From an uncultured Bacteroidales bacterium (lineage in GTDB: Bacteria > Bacteroidota > Bacteroidia > Bacteroidales > UBA932), in contig CALUST010000008.1 of NCBI GenBank assembly GCA_944323505.1, positions 1-64,000 of the forward strand: 64,000 nt of DNA, read 5' to 3'. The notes under the pieces were generated by a model. The model did not search any database. It was not told the origin of the DNA and saw nothing but the letters and a program-made list of their open reading frames with translations. This document shows positions 55,907-64,000 of the stretch, piece after piece. Both the position numbers and the translations under genes were made by a program. Each line of letters begins with the position of its first letter. Positions within the stretch are counted from its first letter, which is position 1.

Positions 55907-56311
55907 TTAATCGACTTTCTCTACTTCAATCCCGGCAGCCTTGAGCAGGTCCACACCGTCAGTAAGCCGGTATTCATCCCTGTAGACAACCCTTGTTATG
56001 CCTGCCTGGATAATGAGTTTGGAGCACTCCAGACATGGGGCGGCAGTCACATATAATGTGGCCCCGAGACTGCTGTTGCCTGACTTTGCCACTTTTGTGA
56101 TGGCATTGGCCTCGGCGTGGAGAACATACGGCCGTGTGACCCCGTTCTCATCCTCGCAGATATTCTCAAACCCGGACGGCGTACCGTTGTACCCGTCAGA
56201 GATGATCATATTGTCCTTGACGAGAATCGCACCGACCTGTCTGCGCTTGCAATATGAGTTTCTCGCCCATACCGAAGCCATCTCAATATAACTCTGATCG
56301 AATTTCTGCAT
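55907..56311 (-). CDS. dCMP deaminase
   Basis: Converts dCMP to dUMP for dTTP synthesis. The 134-residue zinc enzyme has the ligands and catalytic Glu in VLHAEANAI (HAE) and TAAPCLECSKLI (PCxxC), and the dCMP-deaminase segment GYNGTPSGFENICE that binds the nucleotide. It starts one base inside the stop of the acyl-CoA ligase gene (TAATG), so the two are translationally coupled. Confidence 0.95.
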   Translation of the reverse strand: MQKFDQSYIEMASVWARNSYCKRRQVGAILVKDNMIISDGYNGTPSGFENICEDENGVTRPYVLHAEANAITKVAKSGNSSLGATLYVTAAPCLECSKLIIQAGITRVVYRDEYRLTDGVDLLKAAGIEVEKVD

Positions 56312-57972
56312 TATGAATTTCTCTGGTAAAGATACCTCTTTATGCTCCTCTTAGGAGTACGCTCAAAGTCTTCAGGCATGATTTCTATACCCTTGATTCT
56401 TGCGTAATTCGGAAGTTCATGGTTCGCTGCTACAAGAGATTCCTCTATGTTGGCTTTCAGAGCCTCCGGTGACAGTCCGTCAAGTTCGCCCTGATGGAAG
56501 TCCGGATAGATCAGAGCGGTCAGTGCGCCCTTGTCCTCGATGACAAGAGAATCCACGACGTAAGGCATATTATTCAGGACTGACTCAATCTCCTCCGGAT
56601 AGATGTTCTGGCCGGAAGGCCCGAGAATCATGCATTTGGATCTTCCGCGCAGATACAGATAGCCGTCCTTGTCCATCACACCCATATCTCCTGTCCTGAA
56701 CCATCCGTCCTTGGTGAAGGCTGCCTCAGTGGCCTCCTCATTCTTATAGTAGCCGAGGAAAACGTTCATTCCTTTTACAAGGACCTCTCCAGGGACATTC
56801 TCAGGGTCATCGGAATCTATCTTGATCTCCATGTTAGGGGCAACCTTGCCGCAAGAATAGAGCCTTGCCGTCTTCCAGTCGTCATAAGAGATGATAGGGG
56901 CGCATTCCGTCATCCCATATCCCACCGTGAACGGGAAGCCTATCTTCTTGAAGAACGCCTCTACCTCCTTGTTGAATGCCGCTCCTCCGATTATAATCTC
57001 CTCAAACCTGCCACCGAATGCTGTGACAAGTTCATTGCATATCTTTTTCATGACCATGTGGTCAAGTACAGGCAATTTCATCAGGAACTTGATGCCGTTC
57101 TTCTCAAGAATCGGCTTCAGTTTGCTCTTGTACACCTTCTCTATGATGAGAGGCACGGCTATCACCACATCCGGCTTCACCTCAGCAAGCGCCTGCATGA
57201 TAATCTTCGGGCTCGGCACTCTCGTAAGGAAATGCACATGCGTACCCACCGCCAGTTCGAAAAGCAGCTCGAACATCATCCCGTACATGTGGGCTGACGG
57301 CAGCATAGCCACGATATTGGATGTCTCGTTAAGCATCGGGAGCACCTTCTTCGCAAAGAAGATGTTTGAATACAGTGCCCTGTACGGAATCATCACACCC
57401 TTTGAGAATCCTGATGTCCCGGATGTATAGTTTATGAGAGCCAGTTCATCCGGCTTGTCCTCATAGTAACTGATGCTTTCCGGTGTGAAATTCATAGGAT
57501 ACTTCTTCCCGAACAGTTCATTGAGATGTTCACGGACCTCAGTGATACGTCTTGTCCTGGCATAAAGAAGATGGAAAGTGTTTATCTGGACGACAGCCTG
57601 GAGATTAGGCATCTCACCTTCGGAAAGCCCTTCCCACACGACGTCATCGACAAAAAGTATCTTCGCCTCTGAATGGTTTACAAGATGGTGGATGTTCCCT
57701 GCCTTGAATTCATGAAGAATCGGCACAGGCACTGCCCCGTATGTCAACGCCGACAGGAAAGCCACACCCCAGTTAGCCTGGTTCCTTGAACATATCGCCA
57801 CCTTGTCCCCTCTGACCAGGCCGCACTGCTCATACATGATGTGCATCTTGGCGATTCTTCTTGCCACATCCCTGAAATGAAGAGTGACTCCCTGATAATT
57901 GGACAATGCAGGCCTGTCCCAATTTTCCCTGAAACTTTTTTCGTAAAGTTTATTTACCGATTGAAATTCCAT
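56311..57972 (-). CDS. Long-chain fatty acid-CoA ligase-type AMP-binding enzyme
   Basis: A 553-residue ANL-superfamily enzyme that activates a carboxylic acid with ATP. Motifs: INYTSGTSGFSKGVMIPYRAL (P-loop), GYGMTECAPIISYDDW (A5), WFRTGDMGVMDKDGYLYLRGRSKCMI (A7-A8 hinge) and the C-terminal Lys in RTPKRSIKRYL. Length and the ending point to fatty acyl-CoA synthetases; substrate chain length is unknown. Downstream dCMP deaminase is coupled by a 1-base overlap, an odd functional pairing. Confidence 0.92.
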   Translation of the reverse strand: MEFQSVNKLYEKSFRENWDRPALSNYQGVTLHFRDVARRIAKMHIMYEQCGLVRGDKVAICSRNQANWGVAFLSALTYGAVPVPILHEFKAGNIHHLVNHSEAKILFVDDVVWEGLSEGEMPNLQAVVQINTFHLLYARTRRITEVREHLNELFGKKYPMNFTPESISYYEDKPDELALINYTSGTSGFSKGVMIPYRALYSNIFFAKKVLPMLNETSNIVAMLPSAHMYGMMFELLFELAVGTHVHFLTRVPSPKIIMQALAEVKPDVVIAVPLIIEKVYKSKLKPILEKNGIKFLMKLPVLDHMVMKKICNELVTAFGGRFEEIIIGGAAFNKEVEAFFKKIGFPFTVGYGMTECAPIISYDDWKTARLYSCGKVAPNMEIKIDSDDPENVPGEVLVKGMNVFLGYYKNEEATEAAFTKDGWFRTGDMGVMDKDGYLYLRGRSKCMILGPSGQNIYPEEIESVLNNMPYVVDSLVIEDKGALTALIYPDFHQGELDGLSPEALKANIEESLVAANHELPNYARIKGIEIMPEDFERTPKRSIKRYLYQRNS

Positions 57973-58013
57973 AATTTTCTCAGTTAAAAATCCTTCGTCA
58001 ATAGTATATTATA

Positions 58014-60272
58014 TTACAATTTAATACGATGCTCCTTCCCGTCATAACAGGTGACCGTGACGGAACTGCCGTCAGACGGGACAACCTTGCTGTCCGTCCT
58101 GATCATCTTGTCACCTGTGTCCGGAGTAAGAGATTCCCCGCCGTAGAACGGGAAAATCAATGTCCGTATGGACGTCCTGACCACCCAGTATGTCCTGCCT
58201 CCGACCTTTACCGGCTCAGGCAGATTCTTGATAGTCTCTTCCGCAGTGATTCCCTTCCATTGCAGAGGCTTCTGCCCCTGAAGATTGTACATGTCAATGG
58301 TATTGTCCGTATGCAATACCATCACATTGTACCTCCTGCTGTCGTTGAAATCATATATGTCCGGACCCAGCAATATGTTCTTCCCGAGATCTATCGGGAA
58401 CGGATTGACGAAGCGTCCGAGCCTGTCGATCAGATAAAGCTTGCGTCCTGAGGCAAACAATATCTGCAACTTGCCGTTTGCAAAATAGTCGATTGTGCCG
58501 GCACGTCCGCAGATCGGGGCATCGAACGGTGCGCCCCAGATACCTTTCCCGGACTCTTCCTGCAGACAGAGATACATATTGTCCTGCTGATAGAAGAGAT
58601 TCATCCTGCCGGTGCCTGAATTCTTCACCCGGAACGGGCCTTTCGGTACCTCAATCAATGTATCACGTTCAAATACAGGAGGTTTGCTTTTTCTCACCGT
58701 CACCTTGTCAAGTTCAAGGGATATTTCCGCAGATGACTTTACCGCCCCGACAGACAGGGTGACAGGCTCATAAGAGATGCCCTCCGCAGATGCGGACAAC
58801 GATGCTGCAAAGTCGCTTGAGAAAATCCTTGCGAGTGCGTCATCGCTCTCGGTAACGGAGAAATATGAGACGAAAAGCCTGTCCTTGCCCGAGAGCCTGT
58901 CCGGAAGACCGGCATCCTGCATATATGCCTTCAACGTGTTCTCCAAGGCCCTGCCGGAGACGTATTCCCCTACAGCGACTGCGCTTCCGGAAATCACCCA
59001 TCCGTCAATAAACGTAAAGCAGGTCTCGTCTTCAAGCGAATACATCGGACCGAAGAGCGAGGCCGCATAACCCTGGTACTTATATTCGTGTACTCTCGGA
59101 GCATACTGTCTCACAGAGAGAGAGTCGCCGAACAGGAACTGGTATGCCTTTTTCGGCTCAGTGCGCACCATTATCACCTGCTCCAGATCGGTCCCGGCAT
59201 AGAACGATGCCACAGACACCTCCCTAATATTCAGTGAGGCCGCCCAATCCTCCGGACTTGTCCCTGTACGCTTCCTGAGAGTATTCTGCCTTGACTCAAG
59301 CCTTGCAGTCCCGGAGCGGGCATCCAGAAACCTCTCATAGGCGGCTGCATACGCCTGCCAGTCAGACATGGGCACAGAGGCAGCGAACACCGTATAAGAC
59401 GGAAGCACAGAAGACACCTCAGACGCTGCAGGCTGAAGCGAGGACAGCAGGTTCATGAAATCGGCATCCCCGTCCACACAGGATGATGCGCCTTTGAGAT
59501 AGATATGCGACCCCCCGTAAGAATATATTGAAAATGCGTTCCAGTCAGCCACATCAGCCAGAAATGAGGAATATCTCCTGTACTTACGGCTCATGAGACG
59601 GTCTGTGATCTTGTCGATATTCTTGCCTGAGACAAAAAGAAGATTGTCTCCTTCCACACTCTGAGCAGCCCTCTGGAATCCTTCAGAGCCGGTTATCGAG
59701 ATATTTCTGGCAAGATGTCTCTGGGCAGACTTCGCGATAAGGTCAGACGGGGAAAGAATGAGGACGCTGCGCCTGTCAATCCGCGAGTTATGCGAGAGAT
59801 TGTCCGAGCAGTCCACAAATACGGAATACATGTCCGTACTGTCCGCCATGTCCATGATCAAGTCGGCTTCTTCCGATATGCCGGAGCCGGCACGGCCGGC
59901 ATCAATCACAAGCAGCGGTATCAGATTCCCGTTATAATGCAGGGACAAAGCGGTCCCGGATGACGACAAAGGCATCCTGGCGGACGACTTCAGCAGCATG
60001 ATGAATCTTTTCAGGGGCTCTGCCGTGCCAGACTCAAGAAACGGCGCGACAGGCATATCCGCTGACAGTATATCCGTCATCTTCTCCAGATCATCAAATC
60101 TCATCACCGCCACCGCATCGGACGGTACTGCATGAAAAAGTGCATATCTCGAATCATCAATACTGCCCTTGCCTGCACCTGTGCCGGAATAAAGCACCGA
60201 GACAGCGGCGGCCACCCCAATAAGCAGGATGACTATCACAGATACGCAGATGAGTATGGCTTTCTTACTCAT
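58014..60272 (-). CDS. Large membrane-anchored protein of unknown function (DUF3352-like N-terminal part)
   Basis: A 752-residue protein with an N-terminal anchor helix (MSKKAILICVSVIVILLIGVAAAVSVLY). Residues about 40-500 start ALFHAVPSDAVAVMRFDDL, reminiscent of DUF3352, and alternate short strands and helices, with two similar halves of the kind AVAVMRF / TVFAASVP. Residues about 530-750 look like beta-propeller blades (for example GKLQILFASGRKLYLIDRLGRFV). No catalytic motif is seen. It stands as a single gene with its own promoter, between the acyl-CoA ligase and ridA. Confidence 0.65.
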   Translation of the reverse strand: MSKKAILICVSVIVILLIGVAAAVSVLYSGTGAGKGSIDDSRYALFHAVPSDAVAVMRFDDLEKMTDILSADMPVAPFLESGTAEPLKRFIMLLKSSARMPLSSSGTALSLHYNGNLIPLLVIDAGRAGSGISEEADLIMDMADSTDMYSVFVDCSDNLSHNSRIDRRSVLILSPSDLIAKSAQRHLARNISITGSEGFQRAAQSVEGDNLLFVSGKNIDKITDRLMSRKYRRYSSFLADVADWNAFSIYSYGGSHIYLKGASSCVDGDADFMNLLSSLQPAASEVSSVLPSYTVFAASVPMSDWQAYAAAYERFLDARSGTARLESRQNTLRKRTGTSPEDWAASLNIREVSVASFYAGTDLEQVIMVRTEPKKAYQFLFGDSLSVRQYAPRVHEYKYQGYAASLFGPMYSLEDETCFTFIDGWVISGSAVAVGEYVSGRALENTLKAYMQDAGLPDRLSGKDRLFVSYFSVTESDDALARIFSSDFAASLSASAEGISYEPVTLSVGAVKSSAEISLELDKVTVRKSKPPVFERDTLIEVPKGPFRVKNSGTGRMNLFYQQDNMYLCLQEESGKGIWGAPFDAPICGRAGTIDYFANGKLQILFASGRKLYLIDRLGRFVNPFPIDLGKNILLGPDIYDFNDSRRYNVMVLHTDNTIDMYNLQGQKPLQWKGITAEETIKNLPEPVKVGGRTYWVVRTSIRTLIFPFYGGESLTPDTGDKMIRTDSKVVPSDGSSVTVTCYDGKEHRIKL

Positions 60273-60300
60273 AATATCCTACGAAACTGACTTTAACGTA

Positions 60301-60332
60301 CAAAGATACGAAATTAATGCAGACCGGACAAA
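60301..60332 (-). promoter_or_regulatory. Promoter of the 752-residue protein gene
   Basis: CAAAGATA (60301-60308; TATCTTTG on the minus strand) with CAAA (60329-60332; TTTG) 20 bases away. The start codon lies 28 bases downstream. Confidence 0.6.
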
Positions 60333-60425
60333 TATGAAAAATATGACCGGGGCAATCCTGCCGGCCACATGCCGACCGTTGCTCCCGGTCATCCTTCCAA
60401 GTCTGATCCGACATCCGGACAGGCT

Positions 60426-60803
60426 TCACTTTCTTACTGCCACAGCCTCGATTTCCACCTTGACTCCCATTGGCAGGGCAGCAACCTGGAAACAGGCTCT
60501 TGCCGGCTTGTCCTCCGTGAAGAACTCGGCATAGACAGAGTTCATTGCAGAGAAATCAGCAATATCATTCAGCAGGACAGTGGTCTTGACTACATCCGAA
60601 TAGGACATGCCTGCCTCAGCAAGAATCGCCCCGACATTTTTAAAGGCCTGCCTTGACTGGTCTTCAATAGACTCCGGAACTGTCCCGTCAGCCGGATTGA
60701 CCGGTATCTGACCTGATACATAAAGAGTCCCGTTGACCTCAATCGCCTGCGAATAAGGACCTACGGCCTTAGGCGCATTCTGTGTGGCTATTACTTTCTT
60801 CAT
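60426..60803 (-). CDS. ridA: RidA-family reactive intermediate deaminase
   Basis: Hydrolyses reactive 2-aminoacrylate/enamine intermediates. The 125-residue protein has PKAVGPYSQAIEVNGTLYVSGQIP, the substrate-binding Arg in KPARACFQVAALPMGVKVEIEAVAV and trimer-forming features of the family. Its start lies 16 bases after the 3' end of the tRNA-Arg gene on the same strand, leaving no room for a separate promoter. Confidence 0.95.
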   Translation of the reverse strand: MKKVIATQNAPKAVGPYSQAIEVNGTLYVSGQIPVNPADGTVPESIEDQSRQAFKNVGAILAEAGMSYSDVVKTTVLLNDIADFSAMNSVYAEFFTEDKPARACFQVAALPMGVKVEIEAVAVRK

Positions 60804-60819
60804 GATTGGAATTAAAGAG

Positions 60820-60891
60820 TAGTCCCGGGCAGAATCGAACTGCCATCTAAAGTTTAGGAAACTTCCATTCTATCCGTTGAACTACGGGACC
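60820..60891 (-). tRNA. tRNA-Arg, anticodon CCU
   Basis: A 72-base cloverleaf on the minus strand: acceptor GGTCCCG / CGGGACT (with a G1-U72 wobble), U8-A9, D-arm GTTC-AACGGATA-GAAT, anticodon arm GAAGT-TTCCTAA-ACTTT with CCU at 34-36, four-base variable loop, T-arm GGCAG-TTCGAAT-CTGCC, discriminator A, no encoded CCA. It reads AGG, a codon that is frequent in the genes of this window. It lies 15 bases after rpmF and 16 before ridA. Confidence 0.93.
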
Positions 60892-60906
60892 ATGTGCAGA
60901 AAAGAC

Positions 60907-61089
60907 CTACTCGGCGCTTTTCTGGATAATCTGACGGCCTCTGTAATATCCGCACTCAGGGCATACCCTATGGTACATTACAGTAGCACCACAATTTGAG
61001 CATGTTGCCAATGTCGGAACCACAGCCTTGTCATGTGTTCTTCTCTTGTCTCTTCTCTGTTTTGAGACTCTGTGTTTCGGATGTGCCAT
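60907..61089 (-). CDS. rpmF: 50S ribosomal protein L32
   Basis: A 60-residue zinc-ribbon ribosomal protein: MAHPKHRVSKQRRDKRRTHD at the basic N-terminus and CSNCGATVMYHRVCPECGYYRG with four Cys. It follows the DUF177 gene after 62 bases, the classic yceD-rpmF pairing, and is followed by tRNA-Arg. Confidence 0.97.
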   Translation of the reverse strand: MAHPKHRVSKQRRDKRRTHDKAVVPTLATCSNCGATVMYHRVCPECGYYRGRQIIQKSAE

Positions 61090-61151
61090 TGTTCAATTAT
61101 TTTTAATTATTTATTGTCAAATCCATTTCCCCGTCATAGACGGGAGCCGTT

Positions 61152-61688
61152 TCAGTCTCCTGAAAAAACATCCTTCAATGCCGAAAAAGGATTCCCTTGC
61201 ACCTCTGTCCCTTCTACCCTTATCCCGTCCTTCAGCCTGGTCATAGCGACCGGATTGCATTTGCCGTCCTCGTGGAACCTCTGCATCGGCAGAGACAGAC
61301 ATACATAGTCGTACACAATCTGCCCCATGTCAAGACAGGATTCAACCGGATCTACATATAATGTCTCCCTTTCCCCGCCATCATCTTCCGTCTCATCCTG
61401 AGGAGCCTCTCCATACCTGACATCAAACCCGGCTTCAACGTCCACAGGCATCACGAGTTCGTCCATGCATCTGTCACACAGGACCGTCACCGAGCCTGAC
61501 ATGTGACAGTCAACCTTCAGATCATGTCCTGACTTCTCGACTGTCGCACTGACGTCAATATCAGCATCAAGTATTTCAGTATTGCCGAAACTGCCAAAGA
61601 ACTTCCCGTCGGCTCCCCATCGGAATTCCGTCCTGCCGGAAGCCAATCCATTTAAAGGTATCAAAAACCCGACATCCTCCATAAACAA
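61152..61688 (-). CDS. DUF177 (YceD-like) protein
   Basis: A 178-residue cytoplasmic protein of the YceD/DUF177 family, implicated in 23S rRNA or ribosome maturation in other bacteria and plants. The core is SGSVTVLCDRCMDELVMPVDVEAGFDVRYG with the family Cys pair, followed by an acidic stretch and DPVESCLDMGQIVYDYVCLSLPMQRFH. Start ATG 61688 or the ATG two codons downstream (61682). It precedes rpmF, as in most bacteria. Confidence 0.9.
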   Translation of the reverse strand: MFMEDVGFLIPLNGLASGRTEFRWGADGKFFGSFGNTEILDADIDVSATVEKSGHDLKVDCHMSGSVTVLCDRCMDELVMPVDVEAGFDVRYGEAPQDETEDDGGERETLYVDPVESCLDMGQIVYDYVCLSLPMQRFHEDGKCNPVAMTRLKDGIRVEGTEVQGNPFSALKDVFSGD

Positions 61689-61710
61689 CCTATAAACAGA
61701 TTTGAGCCTG

Positions 61711-61741
61711 CAAAGGTATAAAAAACTTTTGTAAAATCAAT
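61711..61741 (-). promoter_or_regulatory. Promoter of DUF177-rpmF-tRNA-ridA
   Basis: CAAAGGTA (61711-61718; TACCTTTG on the minus strand) and CAAT (61738-61741; ATTG) with a 19-base spacer. The -33 part lies within the last codons of typA, so the unit has its own promoter just inside the end of typA. Confidence 0.6.
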
Positions 61742-63542
61742 CCAAATTGCCACTTTTTCTTTTACGTTCTATTTCGTCAAGAATTATTTTCCTGATTCTC
61801 ATAGACTTAGGTGTAACCTCAACAAGTTCGTCCTCCTGGATATATTCCAGAGCCTCTTCAAGAGAGAACTTGATCGGAGGAGGAAGCATGACCTTGTCGT
61901 CACTTCCGGATGCCCTCATATTGGTCAGTTTCTTTGTCTTGCATATATTGATGTTGAGATCCCTCTCCCTCGTATGCTCTCCCACGACCTGTCCGGCATA
62001 TATCTCATCTCCCGGCTCTACAAAGAAACGCCCCCTGTCCTGAAGTTTGTCCATAGAATATGCAACGGCGACCCCTGTCTCCAGTGAGACCAGAGAACCG
62101 TTCGTCCTGCGCTCGATATCCCCCTTATACGGTTCATAGCCCTTGAACCTGTGGGCTACAACAGCCTCTCCCTGGGTGGCGGTAAGGAGATTGCTCCTCA
62201 ACCCCATAAGTCCCCTTGCCGGGATATCGAAGTCGAGATGCGTCCTGTCTCCCCGGCTCTCCATGTGGATCAGCGCACCCTTGCGCCTGGTGGTAATCTC
62301 AATCGCCTTCCCCACAAACTCTTCCGGAGCCTCTATGGTAAGGTTCTCTATTGGCTCGCAGCGTTCGCCGTTGATGGTCTTGTCAAGGACCTTAGGCTGT
62401 CCGACCTGGAGTTCGAACCCTTCCCTTCTCATGGTCTCAATAAGCACCGACAGGTGAAGGACTCCCCTTCCGTATACAATGAAGGAATCCGCATTCGGAC
62501 CCGGCTTGACCCTCAATGCCAGATTCTTCTCCAGTTCCTTTTCAAGACGCTCTTTCAGATGGCGGGAAGTGACGAACTTGCCTTCCCTGCCGAAGAACGG
62601 CGAATTGTTGATGCAGAAAAGCATGCTCATCGTCGGCTCGTCAACTGATATCGGAGGCAGCGGCTCAGGATTCTCGAAGTCTGCGACAGTGTCCCCGATT
62701 TCAAAGCCCTCAAGCCCCACAACTGCACAGATGTCTCCGCACTGCACGCTGTCGACCTTGGTCTTGCCGAGACCGTCAAACACCATGAGTTCCTTTATCT
62801 TCTGCTTCTGTACGATATCATACCGTTTGCACAGGCTTATGTTCATGCCGGACTCAAGCTGCCCCCTTGTCACTCTGCCGACAGCAATACGGCCGACATA
62901 CGGAGAGTATTCAAGCGAAGATATGAGCATCTGCGGAGTCCCCGGATTGTGCTCCGGCGCAGGTATCACCTCCAGTATCGTATCCAGAAGAGCCGTGATG
63001 TCATTTGTCGGCTTCCTCCAGTCCAGAGACATCCATCCCTGCTTCGCGCTACCGTACACAGTGCGGAAATCCAACTGGTCCTCTGTCGCATTGAGCGAGA
63101 ACATGAGGTCGAACACCTCTTCCTGCACCTCGTCCGGACGGCAGTTCTGCTTGTCAACCTTGTTTATCACGACAACGGGCTTCTTTCCCATCTCAATCGC
63201 TTTCTGCAGGACAAATCTCGTCTGAGGCATACACCCTTCAAAAGCATCCACAAGCAGGAGAACCCCGTCGGCCATATTGAGCACACGCTCCACTTCTCCA
63301 CCGAAATCGCTATGGCCCGGAGTATCTATTATATTGATTTTAACCCCTTTATAGATAACCGAGACATTTTTTGCAAGTATTGTGATACCTCTTTCTCTCT
63401 CAAGGTCATTATTGTCCAGAATCAATTCTCCCAATTTCTCCTGGTCCCTGACCAGCCGCGCCTGATAGATCATCCTGTCGACAAGTGTCGTCTTCCCGTG
63501 GTCGACGTGCGCGATAATTGCAATATTCCTAATTTCCTGCAT
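61737..63542 (-). CDS. typA: Ribosome-associated GTPase TypA/BipA
   Basis: A 601-residue translational GTPase needed for 50S assembly and stress adaptation. The G domain starts [24 protein letters not shown], with [21 protein letters not shown] and [11 protein letters not shown]; domains II, III and V follow and the BipA C-terminal domain ends [23 protein letters not shown] 63542 is chosen as the family start; the ATG at 63578 lies on top of the -7 box. Divergent from guaA. Confidence 0.97.
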   Translation of the reverse strand: MQEIRNIAIIAHVDHGKTTLVDRMIYQARLVRDQEKLGELILDNNDLERERGITILAKNVSVIYKGVKINIIDTPGHSDFGGEVERVLNMADGVLLLVDAFEGCMPQTRFVLQKAIEMGKKPVVVINKVDKQNCRPDEVQEEVFDLMFSLNATEDQLDFRTVYGSAKQGWMSLDWRKPTNDITALLDTILEVIPAPEHNPGTPQMLISSLEYSPYVGRIAVGRVTRGQLESGMNISLCKRYDIVQKQKIKELMVFDGLGKTKVDSVQCGDICAVVGLEGFEIGDTVADFENPEPLPPISVDEPTMSMLFCINNSPFFGREGKFVTSRHLKERLEKELEKNLALRVKPGPNADSFIVYGRGVLHLSVLIETMRREGFELQVGQPKVLDKTINGERCEPIENLTIEAPEEFVGKAIEITTRRKGALIHMESRGDRTHLDFDIPARGLMGLRSNLLTATQGEAVVAHRFKGYEPYKGDIERRTNGSLVSLETGVAVAYSMDKLQDRGRFFVEPGDEIYAGQVVGEHTRERDLNINICKTKKLTNMRASGSDDKVMLPPPIKFSLEEALEYIQEDELVEVTPKSMRIRKIILDEIERKRKSGNLD

Positions 63543-63575
63543 AATCCGTCTGTAATATTCTCTCGAAATGCGCTG

Positions 63576-63583
63576 CAAAAATA
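63576..63583 (-). promoter_or_regulatory. -7 box of typA
   Basis: CAAAAATA reads TATTTTTG on the minus strand, 33 bases upstream of the start. TTTA at the expected -33 spacing (63603-63606). Confidence 0.5.
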
Positions 63584-63616
63584 TACAATTCTCCCGTCAT
63601 TATAAAGTTTTTATAT

Positions 63617-63624
63617 TATTTTTG
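63617..63624 (+). promoter_or_regulatory. -7 box of guaA
   Basis: TATTTTTG, consensus, 22 bases before the guaA ATG at 63647; -33 not clear. The typA -33 region (63603-63606) lies just upstream. Confidence 0.5.
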
Positions 63625-63646
63625 CCGAAATTATAAAATTCGGAAT

Positions 63647-64000
63647 ATGACAGAAAAAATTATCATTCTGGATTTCGGATCCCAGGTGACTCAACTTATC
63701 GGTCGCAGACTCAGAGAATTGAATGTCTACTGCGAAATCTGGCCGTTCAACAGGATTCCTGAAATCGGGGATGACGTCAAGGGAATCATTCTTTCGGGCA
63801 GCCCGTTCTCGGTAAGGGACAAGAATGCCCCGCAGGTGGACCTTTCAGGGATAAAGGGAAGGCTGCCGCTGCTCGGGATATGTTATGGGGCACAATACAT
63901 CGCCTATAGATACGGAGGAGACGTGAATGCCTCGATAGCGAGGGAATACGGAAGGGCCATGCTCGATGTCACGGCTCCGGACTCCCCGCTGTTCAAGGAT
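63647..64000 (+). CDS. guaA: GMP synthase (glutamine-hydrolysing), N-terminal part
   Basis: Converts XMP to GMP. Only the first 118 residues are in the window. They form the class I glutamine amidotransferase domain: [23 protein letters not shown] at the N-terminus, [11 protein letters not shown] and the nucleophile Cys in [18 protein letters not shown]. The frame is open to the right edge. Confidence 0.96.
   Translation, partial: MTEKIIILDFGSQVTQLIGRRLRELNVYCEIWPFNRIPEIGDDVKGIILSGSPFSVRDKNAPQVDLSGIKGRLPLLGICYGAQYIAYRYGGDVNASIAREYGRAMLDVTAPDSPLFKD

Overview
The window looks like a chromosomal core segment of a Bacteroidales (Bacteroidota) genome with a G+C content near 50 %. Four things point there. 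Many genes are preceded by the Bacteroidota -7 box TAnnTTFG-type consensus (TAnnTTTG), sometimes with a TTTG -33 box 19 bases upstream. Shine-Dalgarno sites are essentially absent. Gene families typical of the phylum are present: DUF3078 and Porin_10 outer-membrane proteins, eukaryote-like ProRS, an ExbB-X-ExbD-ExbD operon, and a kinase fused to a RapZ C-terminal domain. Most genes are housekeeping. I see no insertion sequence, integrase, phage, CRISPR array or rRNA. The only RNA gene I can support is one tRNA-Arg(CCU). No gene-free stretch exceeds about 210 bases. The genus cannot be named from sequence reading alone.

Layout, left to right. 1-9.1 kb: a DUF3078 outer-membrane protein (cut by the window edge) behind proS; a tryptophan/tyrosine- and Ser/Arg-rich lipoprotein and a FadL-like protein; then the lipid A set lpxD-lpxC-lpxA ending in a WbqC-family gene. 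LpxC lacks the FabZ domain usually fused to it in this phylum. 9.2-14 kb: rimP-nusA-infB with a textbook promoter and a terminator-like hairpin in the short leader, closed by a strong bidirectional terminator. 14-24 kb: an anchored class A beta-lactamase coupled to an HD phosphohydrolase; a HAD phosphatase; agmatine-to-putrescine genes aguA-aguB followed by purT and a CpsB-type PHP phosphatase; a three-gene cluster of small zinc-ribbon/membrane proteins (TM2, CD225, DUF2752); then a sugar O-acetyltransferase, folP and purB.

25-39 kb: an FtsB-like division protein, a nucleotidyltransferase, a CPBP membrane protease, a MurU-like uridylyltransferase with an AmgK-RapZ fusion kinase (probable cell-wall amino-sugar recycling), NAD salvage genes pncB-pncA, a Porin_10 protein, a MltF-like lytic transglycosylase, a LolC/E-like permease and an M13 peptidase. 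39-54 kb: a TPR-like secreted protein, dprA, queA, a NUDIX hydrolase divergent from pyrE with interlocking promoters, an SRPBCC protein, an rRNA cytosine methyltransferase, tatD, ansA, the ExbB/ExbD operon, alkaline phosphatase, asnS, udk and a TonB-like protein. 54-64 kb: a CtpA-type protease, dCMP deaminase, acyl-CoA ligase, a large unknown membrane-anchored protein, ridA, tRNA-Arg, rpmF, DUF177, typA, and the start of guaA at the right edge.

The most interesting items are the AmgK-RapZ fusion next to MurU, the hairpin between promoter and start of the nusA operon, the membrane-anchored beta-lactamase/HD pair, the zinc-ribbon TM2/CD225/DUF2752 cluster, and the tRNA embedded between rpmF and ridA with no room for its own promoter.
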